DNA of 6,232 nt from an uncultured Porphyromonadaceae bacterium (GCA_900554265.1 USGZ01000113.1:1-6232), one strand, 5' to 3'. Positions 1-6,145 are shown, counted from the stretch's first letter. The notes: generated by a model not told the origin, from the letters alone. Made by a program: numbers and translations.

Positions 1-1
1 C

Positions 2-76
2 CCCGCCGGCCCCTGGGTAACCGACGCCCACGTCCGCTACATCGTCGACAAAATCCGAGAATCCATCACCCGCTAA
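2..76 (+). CDS. C-terminal end of an unidentified protein (partial, 24 codons plus stop)
   Basis: The window opens inside an open frame that ends in TAA at 74-76. The visible tail reads PAGPWVTDAHVRYIVDKI and then RESITR. It looks like real coding sequence: it has an amphipathic helix with regular Ile/Val spacing, third positions are mostly G or C as in the other genes here, and a strong hairpin terminator starts 22 bases after the stop. A closing helix of the type xxVxYIVDKIRExI is common at the ends of several enzyme families, including fold-type I PLP-dependent enzymes. The fragment is too short to name a family, so no function is given. The 5' end lies outside the window. The gene converges on the minus-strand operon that ends at 152. 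Confidence 0.6.
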   Translation, partial: PAGPWVTDAHVRYIVDKIRESITR

Positions 77-98
77 TCCCTCCCACCGATAAAACATT

Positions 99-134
99 AA
101 GAAGGCAGCCGAGTCAATCTCTGGCTGCCTTCTT
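99..134. terminator. Bidirectional intrinsic terminator between convergent genes
   Basis: A perfect 12-bp inverted repeat (AAGAAGGCAGCC at 99-110 and GGCTGCCTTCTT at 123-134) encloses a 12-base loop. Downstream on the plus strand come TTTATTATATA bases. On the minus strand the stem is followed by a GTTTTA-type tract. It sits between the stop of the upstream plus-strand gene (76) and the stop of the PAP2 gene (152). It can therefore end transcription from both sides. Confidence 0.85.
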
Positions 135-151
135 TATTATATACACGTGGG

Positions 152-880
152 TTATATCGAGAGGATTATGATGATGGCGGCGGTGAGGAGGCCGATGGCC
201 ATCATGAGGCGGTCGGCGGTCAGGGGGATGGCGCGGATGTGGAGGGCCGGCGATATCTGGATGCCGACGGGGAGCATCATCAGGGGCTGCGAGAGGCTGG
301 CGCGGTAGTTGTCGCGCTCGCGGCGGAGCAGGCGGGCGGCGGCGCCGAAGCAGAGGGCGCCGAAGGCGGAGCCGATGAGCGCGCCGACGAAGAGGTCGCC
401 GGGATAGTGGACGCCGAGGTAGAGGCGAGAGTATGAGTTGACTATGGCCCAGCCGAGGATGAAGGCGGTGAAGGCACGCTTGCGCACGGCCAGTATCAAG
501 AACACGGCCAGGGCGAAGCTGTTGGCGGCGTGGCAGGAGGGGAAGCCGTAGCTGCCGCCTCGGTAGTCGTCGACTATCATGGTGAGGGCCGAGAGGGGGT
601 TTTCGAGGTTCGATGGGCGCAGGCGCTCGACGTAGGGCCGGATGAGGGTGGCGCAGGTCTGGTCGGTCAGGGTGATGGCCAGGGCCAGGGCGGCTATCAT
701 GGCCACGAGTACTTTCCAGCGCTGCGAGCGGGCGAATATCATGAGGATGGCGGCGTACATGGGCACCCAGATGAAGCGTCCGGTGAAGAGCATCATCATC
801 TTGTCCATGAACTCGCAGCGTATGCTGTGGTTGAAGAATATGAAAATGTCGGCGTCGACCTGAGAGAGGAAATCGAGCAT
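152..880 (-). CDS. PAP2-family membrane phosphatase (lipid A or undecaprenyl-diphosphate phosphatase type)
   Basis: This 242-residue integral membrane protein carries all three phosphatidic acid phosphatase motifs. C1 is R81-x6-R88-P89. C2 is P114-S115-C116-H117, with Cys where Gly or Ser is usual. C3 is S151-R152-x5-H158-x3-D162. In this family H158 is the nucleophile, H117 the general acid, and the Arg/Asp residues bind phosphate or position His. About six membrane segments can be seen, near 36-50, 56-77, 120-133, 136-149, 163-182 and a final one at 224-241 after a loop of about 40 residues. The active site is expected to face the periplasm. The gene starts 5 bases after the stop of the upstream transferase gene, so the two are probably translationally coupled. 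From family knowledge, candidates are a lipid A 1- or 4'-phosphatase (LpxE/LpxF-like) or a C55-PP phosphatase. The linked head-group transferase makes lipid A processing attractive, but that is inference. The family call is firm and the substrate is open. Confidence 0.9.
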   Translation of the reverse strand: MLDFLSQVDADIFIFFNHSIRCEFMDKMMMLFTGRFIWVPMYAAILMIFARSQRWKVLVAMIAALALAITLTDQTCATLIRPYVERLRPSNLENPLSALTMIVDDYRGGSYGFPSCHAANSFALAVFLILAVRKRAFTAFILGWAIVNSYSRLYLGVHYPGDLFVGALIGSAFGALCFGAAARLLRRERDNYRASLSQPLMMLPVGIQISPALHIRAIPLTADRLMMAIGLLTAAIIIILSI

Positions 881-885
881 GGTAT

Positions 886-2725
886 TCAGAGTATTGAGAT
901 TGTGTCGTAAAGTTTTTGGAGATAAGCTTTTACAGCCTTCTGCATAAATTCGGAGTCAGGGCCGGAAGCGAGGATGAGAGCATCGGCATCAGGGTTGATG
1001 GCGACGGTATCCGTCGCGGTGACTATAGCCGCCATTCCGGGTTCGGAGAAGAAGGCGTAATGGGGCTGTGTGGGGTCGGAGAGGTCGTGGCCGAAGGGGA
1101 AGGCCGCGGCGTCGATATTCATGGCGGCCAGCAGGGTGGGGATTATGTCGGGCGGGGGTGGCGTCGCGCTCTCCGGCGCGGGCGAGCGCGGGTCCGGCGA
1201 AAACGAGCGGTATATGATGGCGCGCGGCGGGGTTCTCGAGGTCGCGGGGCCACGCACCGAGGTGGTCGGGTACGATTACGAACAGCGCCCGCGAGCCGCG
1301 CGGCGAGGCCTCGACGGCGCGGACTATCTGGCCCAGGCAGCTGTCGGCGTAGGCGAAGGCGTTCTTCTGCGGGCTGTCGGCGAAGCGGGGGTTGGCGTAG
1401 GGGACTTCAAAGGGCTCGTGGCTGCTGCTGGTCTGGATTGCGGTAAAGTGCGGGGTATCGTCCGAATTGTCGGGCAGTTCGGAGATTACGAGGGCGGCGA
1501 GATCGCCATCCGAGGCACCCCACTTGCTGCGGCGCTTCTCGAGGGGGAAGTCGCGGTCGCAGACAATGCGGCTGAAACCGCCGTCGACGAGAAGGGCCTT
1601 CATGTTGGTGAAGTTGACGTCGCCTCCGTAGTAATAGCTTGTGGCATAGCCGTTTTCGCGGAGTGTGGCGGCGAGGCCCGGGAGCTGGTCGAGTTTGTCG
1701 ACATAGCGGGTCAAGCTGGCCGAGGGCTGGGCGGGGAAGGCGTTGAGGATGGCGGGCAGGGCGCGGTCGGTGCGGAAGCTCGAGGCGTAGCAGTTGGTAA
1801 AGAGCAGGCCGCGGGAGGCTATGCTGTCGAGCTGCAGGGCCACGCTGTCGCCGCCGAGCGAGGGCATCAGATGGGCCGAAAAGCTCTCGAGGATAAGCAG
1901 ATAGATGTCGGGGTGCTCGATTCTGAGCAATGGGCGAGGAAGCGTGAGGCTGTCGGGCGATGCGGCGAGGCTATCGGAGCGAGCATTCAGCCGCTCGAGG
2001 ATTGCCGTTGCCTCATCGTCGGTCATGAAGCGATACTCGTCGGCGAAGTCGCCGGTGTGCGTCAGGGAGTACATCAGGCTGAAGGCCGGGTTGATGGCGG
2101 CGTGGTTGAGCCTTTGGTTTTCAGAAAAGTAGGCGCGGCTGAGGTTCATCGTCGAGACGGTAAACCCGCCGCGGATGGGGATGAAGAGCGCGGCGGTAAG
2201 GAGAACCATAAGCACAGTAGCCGTCCAGCGGCGCCGAAGGCCAACTTCGGGCATACGGCAGACGAGGGCCGTAGCCACATAAATTGCCACGGCGAGAATC
2301 GCAATGGCCAGGATGCCGCCGAAAATCTGGCAGCCGCCGGCACTCGCCATCGCCGCCGAGGGCGAGGAGAAGAAATAGAACAGCGGCGTGCTGTCCAGGC
2401 GGAAACCCCAGTAGCCGTAGAGCACCAGGTCCAGGACGATAATCGCGGCCAGGAGGACGGCGATAACGGCCAGATAGGCTTTCAGCGCGATAGCCAGGCC
2501 CTTGCGGGGGAGCCAGATGCCGGCGATGAGAAGCAGCGCGGGAAGGACGCAGAGGTAGCCGGCCATCGACATGTCCATGGCCAGGCCGTGCCACATCACG
2601 GCGAAAAAGTCGGCCGCGGAGGCGTCGTTGCCGTAGGCGAGCATAAACACCGGCTTGACCAGCACGAAAATGCAGGTATAGACGGCGAAAAGCGCGAGGA
2701 GGCTTACGATTGGTTTTCTGGTCAT
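886..2725 (-). CDS. LTA synthase / phosphoethanolamine transferase-like sulfatase-fold membrane protein, frame broken near 1154-1158
   Basis: Residues are numbered from the ATG at 2725. Five membrane helices lie near 5-27, 50-72, 82-104, 136-156 and 167-187. They are followed by an extracytoplasmic alkaline-phosphatase-superfamily domain. Key residues are E280 (LLILESFS, metal ligand), T319 (SFRTDRALP, expected nucleophile that forms the phospho-enzyme), H436 (SSSHEPF) and D487-H488 (VPDHLG). This is the layout of LtaS and EptA, which move glycerol-phosphate or phosphoethanolamine from phospholipid onto an envelope acceptor. Around residue 523 the frame turns into an Arg/Pro-rich tail that stops at 989. 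The expected C-terminus (DIIPTLLAAMNID, then HDLSD, ending YLQKLYDTISIL at 886) lies in the next frame. Removing one base restores about 612 residues, a usual size for Bacteroidetes members. An upstream in-frame ATG at 2788 was rejected because the promoter box at 2735-2742 lies inside that extension. The PAP2 gene follows after 5 bases. Which group is transferred is not known. Confidence 0.85.
1151..1165 (-). other. Frameshift site in the transferase gene
   Basis: On the plus strand a run of five G (1154-1158) lies beside a second GGG (1150-1152). On the coding strand this reads as CCCCC followed by CCC. Upstream of it the frame beginning at 2725 gives conserved sulfatase sequence (HIPLVFAGPAL). 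Downstream, only the frame shifted by one base gives the conserved continuation (DIIPTLLAAMNID). One extra C in the run, or loss of two bases, explains this. The sequence alone cannot separate a real mutation from a homopolymer sequencing error. Confidence 0.8.
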
Positions 2726-2734
2726 AGCAATGCA

Positions 2735-2767
2735 CAAAGATACAACATTTTCAGCCCTTTCGCCCAA
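2735..2767 (-). promoter_or_regulatory. Bacteroidetes-type promoter of the transferase-phosphatase operon
   Basis: Read on the minus strand, a TTG at 2767-2765 is followed after 22 bases by TATCTTTG at 2742-2735. This matches the TTTG / TAnnTTTG pattern of the primary Bacteroidetes sigma factor. The ATG at 2725 begins 9 bases after the box. A start site 4-6 bases beyond the box would leave only about 4-6 untranslated bases, so the message may be nearly leaderless. The placement also argues for the 2725 start. Confidence 0.7.
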
Positions 2768-2813
2768 TTTTGCCCACCTATTAACCAATAATTAACACAA
2801 GCGCCGCGGGAAA

Positions 2814-2849
2814 GGGACGAGTTAAGAGGGACGAGTTAAGAGGGACGAG
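2814..2849. repeat. 14-bp tandem repeat, about 2.6 copies
   Basis: The unit GGGACGAGTTAAGA occurs at 2814-2827 and 2828-2841 without mismatch, followed by a partial copy (GGGACGAG) at 2842-2849. It is intergenic, upstream of the minus-strand promoter, with no link to a coding frame. It may be a simple short tandem repeat made by replication slippage. A conserved role is not visible from one locus. Confidence 0.85.
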
Positions 2850-2877
2850 GGTGGCGGACAGAAAAGCCCGGGTAGTA

Positions 2878-2923
2878 TCCCGATTAATCCTGATGAATCG
2901 TGAATAATCAGGATTAATCGGGA
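2878..2923. repeat. 17-bp inverted repeat built from four GATTAATC-like 8-mers at 10-bp spacing
   Basis: The 17-base arms at 2878-2894 and 2907-2923 are perfectly complementary around a 12-base centre. Inside lie four 8-mers starting at 2882, 2892, 2902 and 2912: GATTAATC, GATGAATC, GAATAATC, GATTAATC. The outer two are identical and each is a perfect palindrome. The inner two differ from it by one base each. The spacing is exactly 10 bp, so the block is at once a direct repeat, an inverted repeat and a helically phased array. No T-tract follows on either strand, which argues against an intrinsic terminator. It could be a repeated operator site, an RNA hairpin, or a copy of a dispersed intergenic repeat. 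Confidence 0.85.
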
Positions 2924-2939
2924 AAACCGCTATAACGAC

Positions 2940-2970
2940 GCGGCGATTGCGTCGGAGCGAGACGCGCCGC
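2940..2970. repeat. GC-rich inverted repeat (possible hairpin)
   Basis: GCGGC (2940-2944) pairs with GCCGC (2966-2970), and GCGTC (2949-2953) pairs with GACGC (2961-2965). Together they give a 10-bp stem with a 4-base bulge and a 7-base loop. The following bases, up to about 3005, remain very GC-rich. No U-tract follows. With the two repeats just upstream it forms a mosaic intergenic block of about 190 bp. Function is unknown. Confidence 0.55.
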
Positions 2971-3060
2971 CCCAACGGCTGCTGCGCCGCTTGCGGGCCG
3001 ACGCGTAACCTTGGTTTCGAGGATGACGGTTTCTTCTGCTGGCTAAAGTTCCATAAACTC

Positions 3061-3091
3061 TTGCCCGATGGAATTATTTTCGTTATCTTTG
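3061..3091 (+). promoter_or_regulatory. Bacteroidetes-type promoter of the relA gene chain
   Basis: TTG at 3061-3063 and TATCTTTG at 3084-3091 are separated by 20 bases, matching the TTTG / TAnnTTTG consensus. Transcription would begin near 3096-3097. That leaves a leader of about 36 bases before the ATG at 3133. The location rules out the longer in-frame start at 2947. Confidence 0.8.
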
Positions 3092-3132
3092 CGAGTGGAT
3101 ATTCCAAACAGGTACAACATAAGTTTAGGTTT

Positions 3133-5331
3133 ATGGAACAAAGCCCGCTTCGTATCCATGAATTGCGCAGGGCACTCGAGGACGCCCACCGTTTGCGCAC
3201 TCTCATGGGAGAAAACCTGACTGATGACGATTGCGACCGCATCCGGGAGCTGCTGCGCCACGCCCGGACCGAGCGTGACCGCTTCGGCTTTCATCCTATG
3301 GCCCAGGCTATTGCCACCGCCATAGGTCTCTGCACATATGTCGACCCGGACCGCAACATGGTGCTCGCCGTGCTGCTGTCGCCGCTGGCACGCTGCGGGA
3401 GCGTCGGCGAGGAAGAAATCTCCGCGACCTGGGGCGCCGACATCGCCCGCCTGGTGCGCGGCCTGGTGAAAGTCTCGGGCCTCTACAGCCGCAGCGCCTC
3501 CGTCGAGAGCGACAACTTCCGCAAGCTGCTGCTGACGTTCGCGGAAGATATCCGCGTGATTATCATAATGATAGTCGACCGCCTGGTGCTGATGAAGGCC
3601 ATCAACCACCACCCGGCCGAGAACATGGTGCGCGACACGGCCTACGAGGCCAACTACCTCTACGCTCCCCTGGCCCACCGCCTGGGTCTCTATAAAATCA
3701 AGAGCGAGCTGGAGGATATGTCGCTGAAATACAGCAACCGCGAAGTCTATACCCGCATCGCCCACGAGCTCAACGAGACCAAGGTGAGCCGCGACGCCTA
3801 TATCGCCGACTTCATCGCCCCGGTCAAGGCCAAACTCGAGGCCGAGGGTCTGAATTTTGAAATCAAGGGCCGCACCAAGAGCATCTACTCCATCTGGAAC
3901 AAGCTCAAGAAGCAGCAGAACACCCTGGGCGAAATCTACGACCTCTTCGCCATCCGCATCATCATCGACTGCGCCCCGGAGCGCGAGAAAAGCGAATGCT
4001 GGCTGGCCTACTCGCTGATTACGGACATGTACACGCCCAATCCCGTGCGCCTCAAGGACTGGATAAGCATACCCAAGAGCAACGGCTACGAGAGCCTGCA
4101 CATCACCGTGAAAGGCCCCGGCGACCGCTGGGTCGAAGTCCAGATACGCACCCGGCGCATGGACGCCGTGGCCGAGAAGGGTCTGGCCGCACACTGGAAG
4201 TACAAGGGCATCAAGAGCGAGAACGGCCTGGACGCCTGGATGAACAACGTGCGCGACATCCTCGAGGCCGCCGAGAGCGGGCCCATGCAGCTGATGCGCA
4301 ACTTCAAGATGGACGTCTACTCCCACGAGGTGTTCGTCTTCACCCCCAAGGGCGACCTCTACAAGCTGCCCCAGGGGGCCACGGTGCTGGACTTCGCCTT
4401 CAACATCCACTCCAACCTCGGCCTCAAGTGCGTCGGAGCGCGCGTCGACGGCCGCAACCGCAAAATCAACCATCGCCTGGCCTCGGGCGACACCGTAGAG
4501 ATTCTCACGTCGCCCCAGCAGGAACCCAACCGCGACTGGCTGGGTTTCGTGGTGACCACCAAGGCCCGCAACCGCATCCGAGCCGTGCTCAAGGAAAACG
4601 AGCACCACACCGCCGACCTCGGCCGCGAACTCCTCGAACGTCGCCTGAAGAACAGGAAGATAGAGATAACCGAGGCCCTGCTCTCGCGCACCATCAAGCA
4701 CATGGGCTACAAGGACGCCATCGGCTTCTTCGCCGCCCTCGGCAAGGGCGACCTGGAGGTCAACGAGGTTGTCGACGGCATCGAGGAACTCCTCGAGCGC
4801 GACGAGGAAGGCCCCAGCCGCATCTCCGCCAGCACCTACATGCTCCAGCCTTCGGCCGAGGAAACCGAGGCGGCGTCGACCGGCGACGTCATCGTTATCG
4901 GCGAGAACATCAAGGGCGTGAACTACAAGCTCTCGCGCTGCTGCAACCCCATCTACGGCGACGACGTGTTCGGCTTCATCTCCGCCGACGGCGCCATCAA
5001 AATCCACCGCGTCGACTGCCCCAACGCGCAACACCTGCGCGAGCGCTTCCCCTACCGCGTAATCCGCACGCGCTGGAGCGGACGCGTCGGCGAGCAGTTC
5101 ATGGCCACCCTCGGAGTGGTCGGCAAGGACGATATCGGCATCGTTACCAACATCACCTCTATCATTAATAAAGAAAAATCCGTATCTTTGCGAAGTATTT
5201 CCATCGACAGCAACGACGGAATCTTCCGCGGCATACTGACCGTCGGAATCAACGACACGGCAGCCCTCAACCAGCTGATCAAGAAAATATCCACTGTAAA
5301 AGGTGTTAAAAATGTATCGCGTAATCTCTAA
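3133..5331 (+). CDS. relA: Long RelA/SpoT-homologue (RSH), (p)ppGpp synthetase with degenerate hydrolase domain
   Basis: This 732-residue protein has the full RSH layout. Residues ~35-200 are an HD-type hydrolase fold. Residues ~240-360 are the synthetase (ATP + GTP/GDP to (p)ppGpp), with R247-x-K249, YDLFAIR containing D270, RLKD 306-309, NGYESLH 317-323, catalytic E335 in EVQIRT, and AEKGLAAHWKYKG 347-359. A TGS domain spans ~394-461, then comes a helical region. The zinc-finger/CC domain has C603, C604, H625 and C629. An ACT domain spans ~658-730. In the hydrolase half H54 and D149 remain, but the LLHDxxED motif reads LLSPLARC (S83, P84, R87, C88) and the Asn after D149 is Leu153. Hydrolysis is therefore expected to be lost while synthesis is intact. 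This fits a RelA role (ribosome-linked amino-acid starvation sensing) beside a separate SpoT elsewhere. The synthetase keeps the RxKD motif typical of bifunctional enzymes rather than the ExDD of proteobacterial RelA. The ATG at 3133 was chosen because the promoter lies just upstream. Confidence 0.93.
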   Translation: MEQSPLRIHELRRALEDAHRLRTLMGENLTDDDCDRIRELLRHARTERDRFGFHPMAQAIATAIGLCTYVDPDRNMVLAVLLSPLARCGSVGEEEISATWGADIARLVRGLVKVSGLYSRSASVESDNFRKLLLTFAEDIRVIIIMIVDRLVLMKAINHHPAENMVRDTAYEANYLYAPLAHRLGLYKIKSELEDMSLKYSNREVYTRIAHELNETKVSRDAYIADFIAPVKAKLEAEGLNFEIKGRTKSIYSIWNKLKKQQNTLGEIYDLFAIRIIIDCAPEREKSECWLAYSLITDMYTPNPVRLKDWISIPKSNGYESLHITVKGPGDRWVEVQIRTRRMDAVAEKGLAAHWKYKGIKSENGLDAWMNNVRDILEAAESGPMQLMRNFKMDVYSHEVFVFTPKGDLYKLPQGATVLDFAFNIHSNLGLKCVGARVDGRNRKINHRLASGDTVEILTSPQQEPNRDWLGFVVTTKARNRIRAVLKENEHHTADLGRELLERRLKNRKIEITEALLSRTIKHMGYKDAIGFFAALGKGDLEVNEVVDGIEELLERDEEGPSRISASTYMLQPSAEETEAASTGDVIVIGENIKGVNYKLSRCCNPIYGDDVFGFISADGAIKIHRVDCPNAQHLRERFPYRVIRTRWSGRVGEQFMATLGVVGKDDIGIVTNITSIINKEKSVSLRSISIDSNDGIFRGILTVGINDTAALNQLIKKISTVKGVKNVSRNL
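5183..5190 (+). promoter_or_regulatory. Possible internal promoter -7 box inside the 3' end of relA
   Basis: A third copy of TATCTTTG lies in the ACT-domain codons, 121 bases before the lipoprotein start. It sits in an AT-rich patch (about 5161-5200) whose codons (ATT AAT AAA GAA AAA, then GTA TCT TTG CGA AGT ATT) differ from the G/C-ending synonyms used almost everywhere else in the gene. No clear TTG element is found 17-23 bases upstream, which weakens the call. Confidence 0.4.
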
Positions 5332-6145
5332 ATGCCTGATGGCCGCGGCATTGCTGCTGGCAGCATACTCCTGCGGCGACGCCGAGAAAGACTCGGCCAC
5401 AGAGCTCTACAACCAGAGCGAGGCCGCTATCGAACAGCGCAACTATACCGGCGCCCTCGAGCTCCTGGATACCCTCAACGCCCGCTATCCGGGCCAGACG
5501 GCCATCCGCCGCCAGGCCCTCGTTCTGCGCGCCCGCGCCATGGAAGGCATCGCCATCGACAGCATCGAGGTGGTCAGCGCCCAGCTCGCCGCCGCCACAA
5601 TCGCCGTCGACAGCCTGACGCCCGAATTCGCCCACCAGGCTCCCGCAGCCGCCGGAATCGACGGCTACTGGCTTCCCAAGGGCGTAAGCCGCAACGTGAT
5701 GGGCACCACCGGCATCCAGGCGCGCGTGACCGACGACGGCTACGCCATGATTGTGGCCAACGTTCAGGGGCGCGAAATCGGCCTCCGCGCCATCGAGCTC
5801 AAGGACGGAAGCCAGAGTTGCCGCAGCGAGACAATCGCTCCGGCTCTGGTGGTCAGCGTGCGCGGCTCTGAGAGCGCCAGCTTCCGCAGCGAGCTTATCG
5901 CCGCCTTCGGCCCCTGGCTGGCCGAGCATCCCGGAGCCAACAAGGTGGTACTCGTCGGCAGCCGCGGCAACGCCAGCTTCGCCCTGACGCCGGCGCTGCG
6001 CAAGGAACTCCGCCAGTGCTTCGCCTTCGCCTCCGCCACCCAGGCCAAGCGCAACGCCAGCATACGTCGCGAGAAATTCGAGCGCATGCTCGCCACCGCC
6101 CGCGACCAGATAGCCAACCTCGCCACGACCGAAAGCAATGAATAA
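5312..6145 (+). CDS. Putative lipoprotein of unknown function, coupled to relA
   Basis: I do not recognise a named family. The 277-residue product begins with a short basic segment, a hydrophobic stretch (9-18) and AAYSC with C21 as the likely lipidated cysteine. The -2 Tyr is not ideal for a lipobox. The next residues, GDAEKDS, are acid-rich like the surface-export signal described for Bacteroidetes lipoproteins. Residues ~28-80 are helical and TPR-like (ELYNQSEAAIEQRNYTGALELL). Residues ~115-185 look like a beta-rich domain (GYWLPKG, DDGYAMIVANVQGREIGL). The tail, ~235-270, is a charged helix that may form a coiled coil (RREKFERMLATARDQI). The ATG at 5312 overlaps the relA stop by 20 bases and has an AAAAGG stretch about 8 bases upstream. 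A GTG at 5303 is possible but less likely. Its end overlaps the next gene by 8 bases. Membrane attachment is inferred from the signal only. Confidence 0.8.
   Translation: MYRVISKCLMAAALLLAAYSCGDAEKDSATELYNQSEAAIEQRNYTGALELLDTLNARYPGQTAIRRQALVLRARAMEGIAIDSIEVVSAQLAAATIAVDSLTPEFAHQAPAAAGIDGYWLPKGVSRNVMGTTGIQARVTDDGYAMIVANVQGREIGLRAIELKDGSQSCRSETIAPALVVSVRGSESASFRSELIAAFGPWLAEHPGANKVVLVGSRGNASFALTPALRKELRQCFAFASATQAKRNASIRREKFERMLATARDQIANLATTESNE

Larger units (their letters stand above)
2743..3083. other. Intergenic region between divergent promoters, no credible gene
   Basis: This stretch of about 340 bp separates the two TATCTTTG boxes. It contains the TTG element of the leftward promoter (2765-2767), the 14-bp tandem repeat, the phased GATTAATC block, the GC-rich hairpin, and then ordinary sequence from about 3010 leading to the relA promoter. 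Open frames cross it on both strands, but their peptides are low-complexity or run through the repeats. One of them is merely an in-frame extension upstream of relA that the promoter position excludes. I see no tRNA, riboswitch or CRISPR structure. Confidence 0.7.

Noticed and set aside
989..1153. The Arg/Pro-rich tail of the transferase as a real alternative C-terminus
   Set aside because: The conserved C-terminal sequence is present in the adjacent frame, so the tail is better explained as out-of-frame reading after an indel.
1070..2791. A 573-codon plus-strand open frame across the transferase gene
   Set aside because: The product is low-complexity and Gly/Glu/Arg-rich with no motif. The opposite strand has five membrane helices and all the catalytic motifs.
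2814..2923. Possible CRISPR array
   Set aside because: The repeat units are 8-14 bp with fixed short spacing and no variable spacers, and no cas genes are present.
2878..2923. The 17-bp inverted repeat as an intrinsic terminator
   Set aside because: Neither strand has a T-tract after the stem, and the region lies between divergent promoters where no transcript needs to end.
2947..3132. In-frame N-terminal extension of relA by 62 codons
   Set aside because: The TTG/TATCTTTG promoter (3061-3091) lies inside it, and the peptide is Cys/Arg-rich and crosses the GC-rich hairpin. RSH proteins normally start close to the 3133 position.
2781..3242. A 153-codon minus-strand open frame through the intergenic repeats
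   Set aside because: It translates the repeat units, overlaps both promoters and the 5' part of relA, and has no recognisable domain or clear start signal.
5303..5311. GTG start for the lipoprotein three codons upstream of the ATG
   Set aside because: The ATG at 5312 is a stronger codon, has a purine-rich stretch at a suitable distance and gives a normal signal peptide. The GTG is possible but not needed.
3043..5400. A 785-codon open frame on the minus strand covering all of relA
   Set aside because: It is the antisense shadow of a GC-rich, codon-biased gene. Its product is Val/Ala/Gly/Asp-rich with no domain pattern, while the plus frame is a complete RSH protein.
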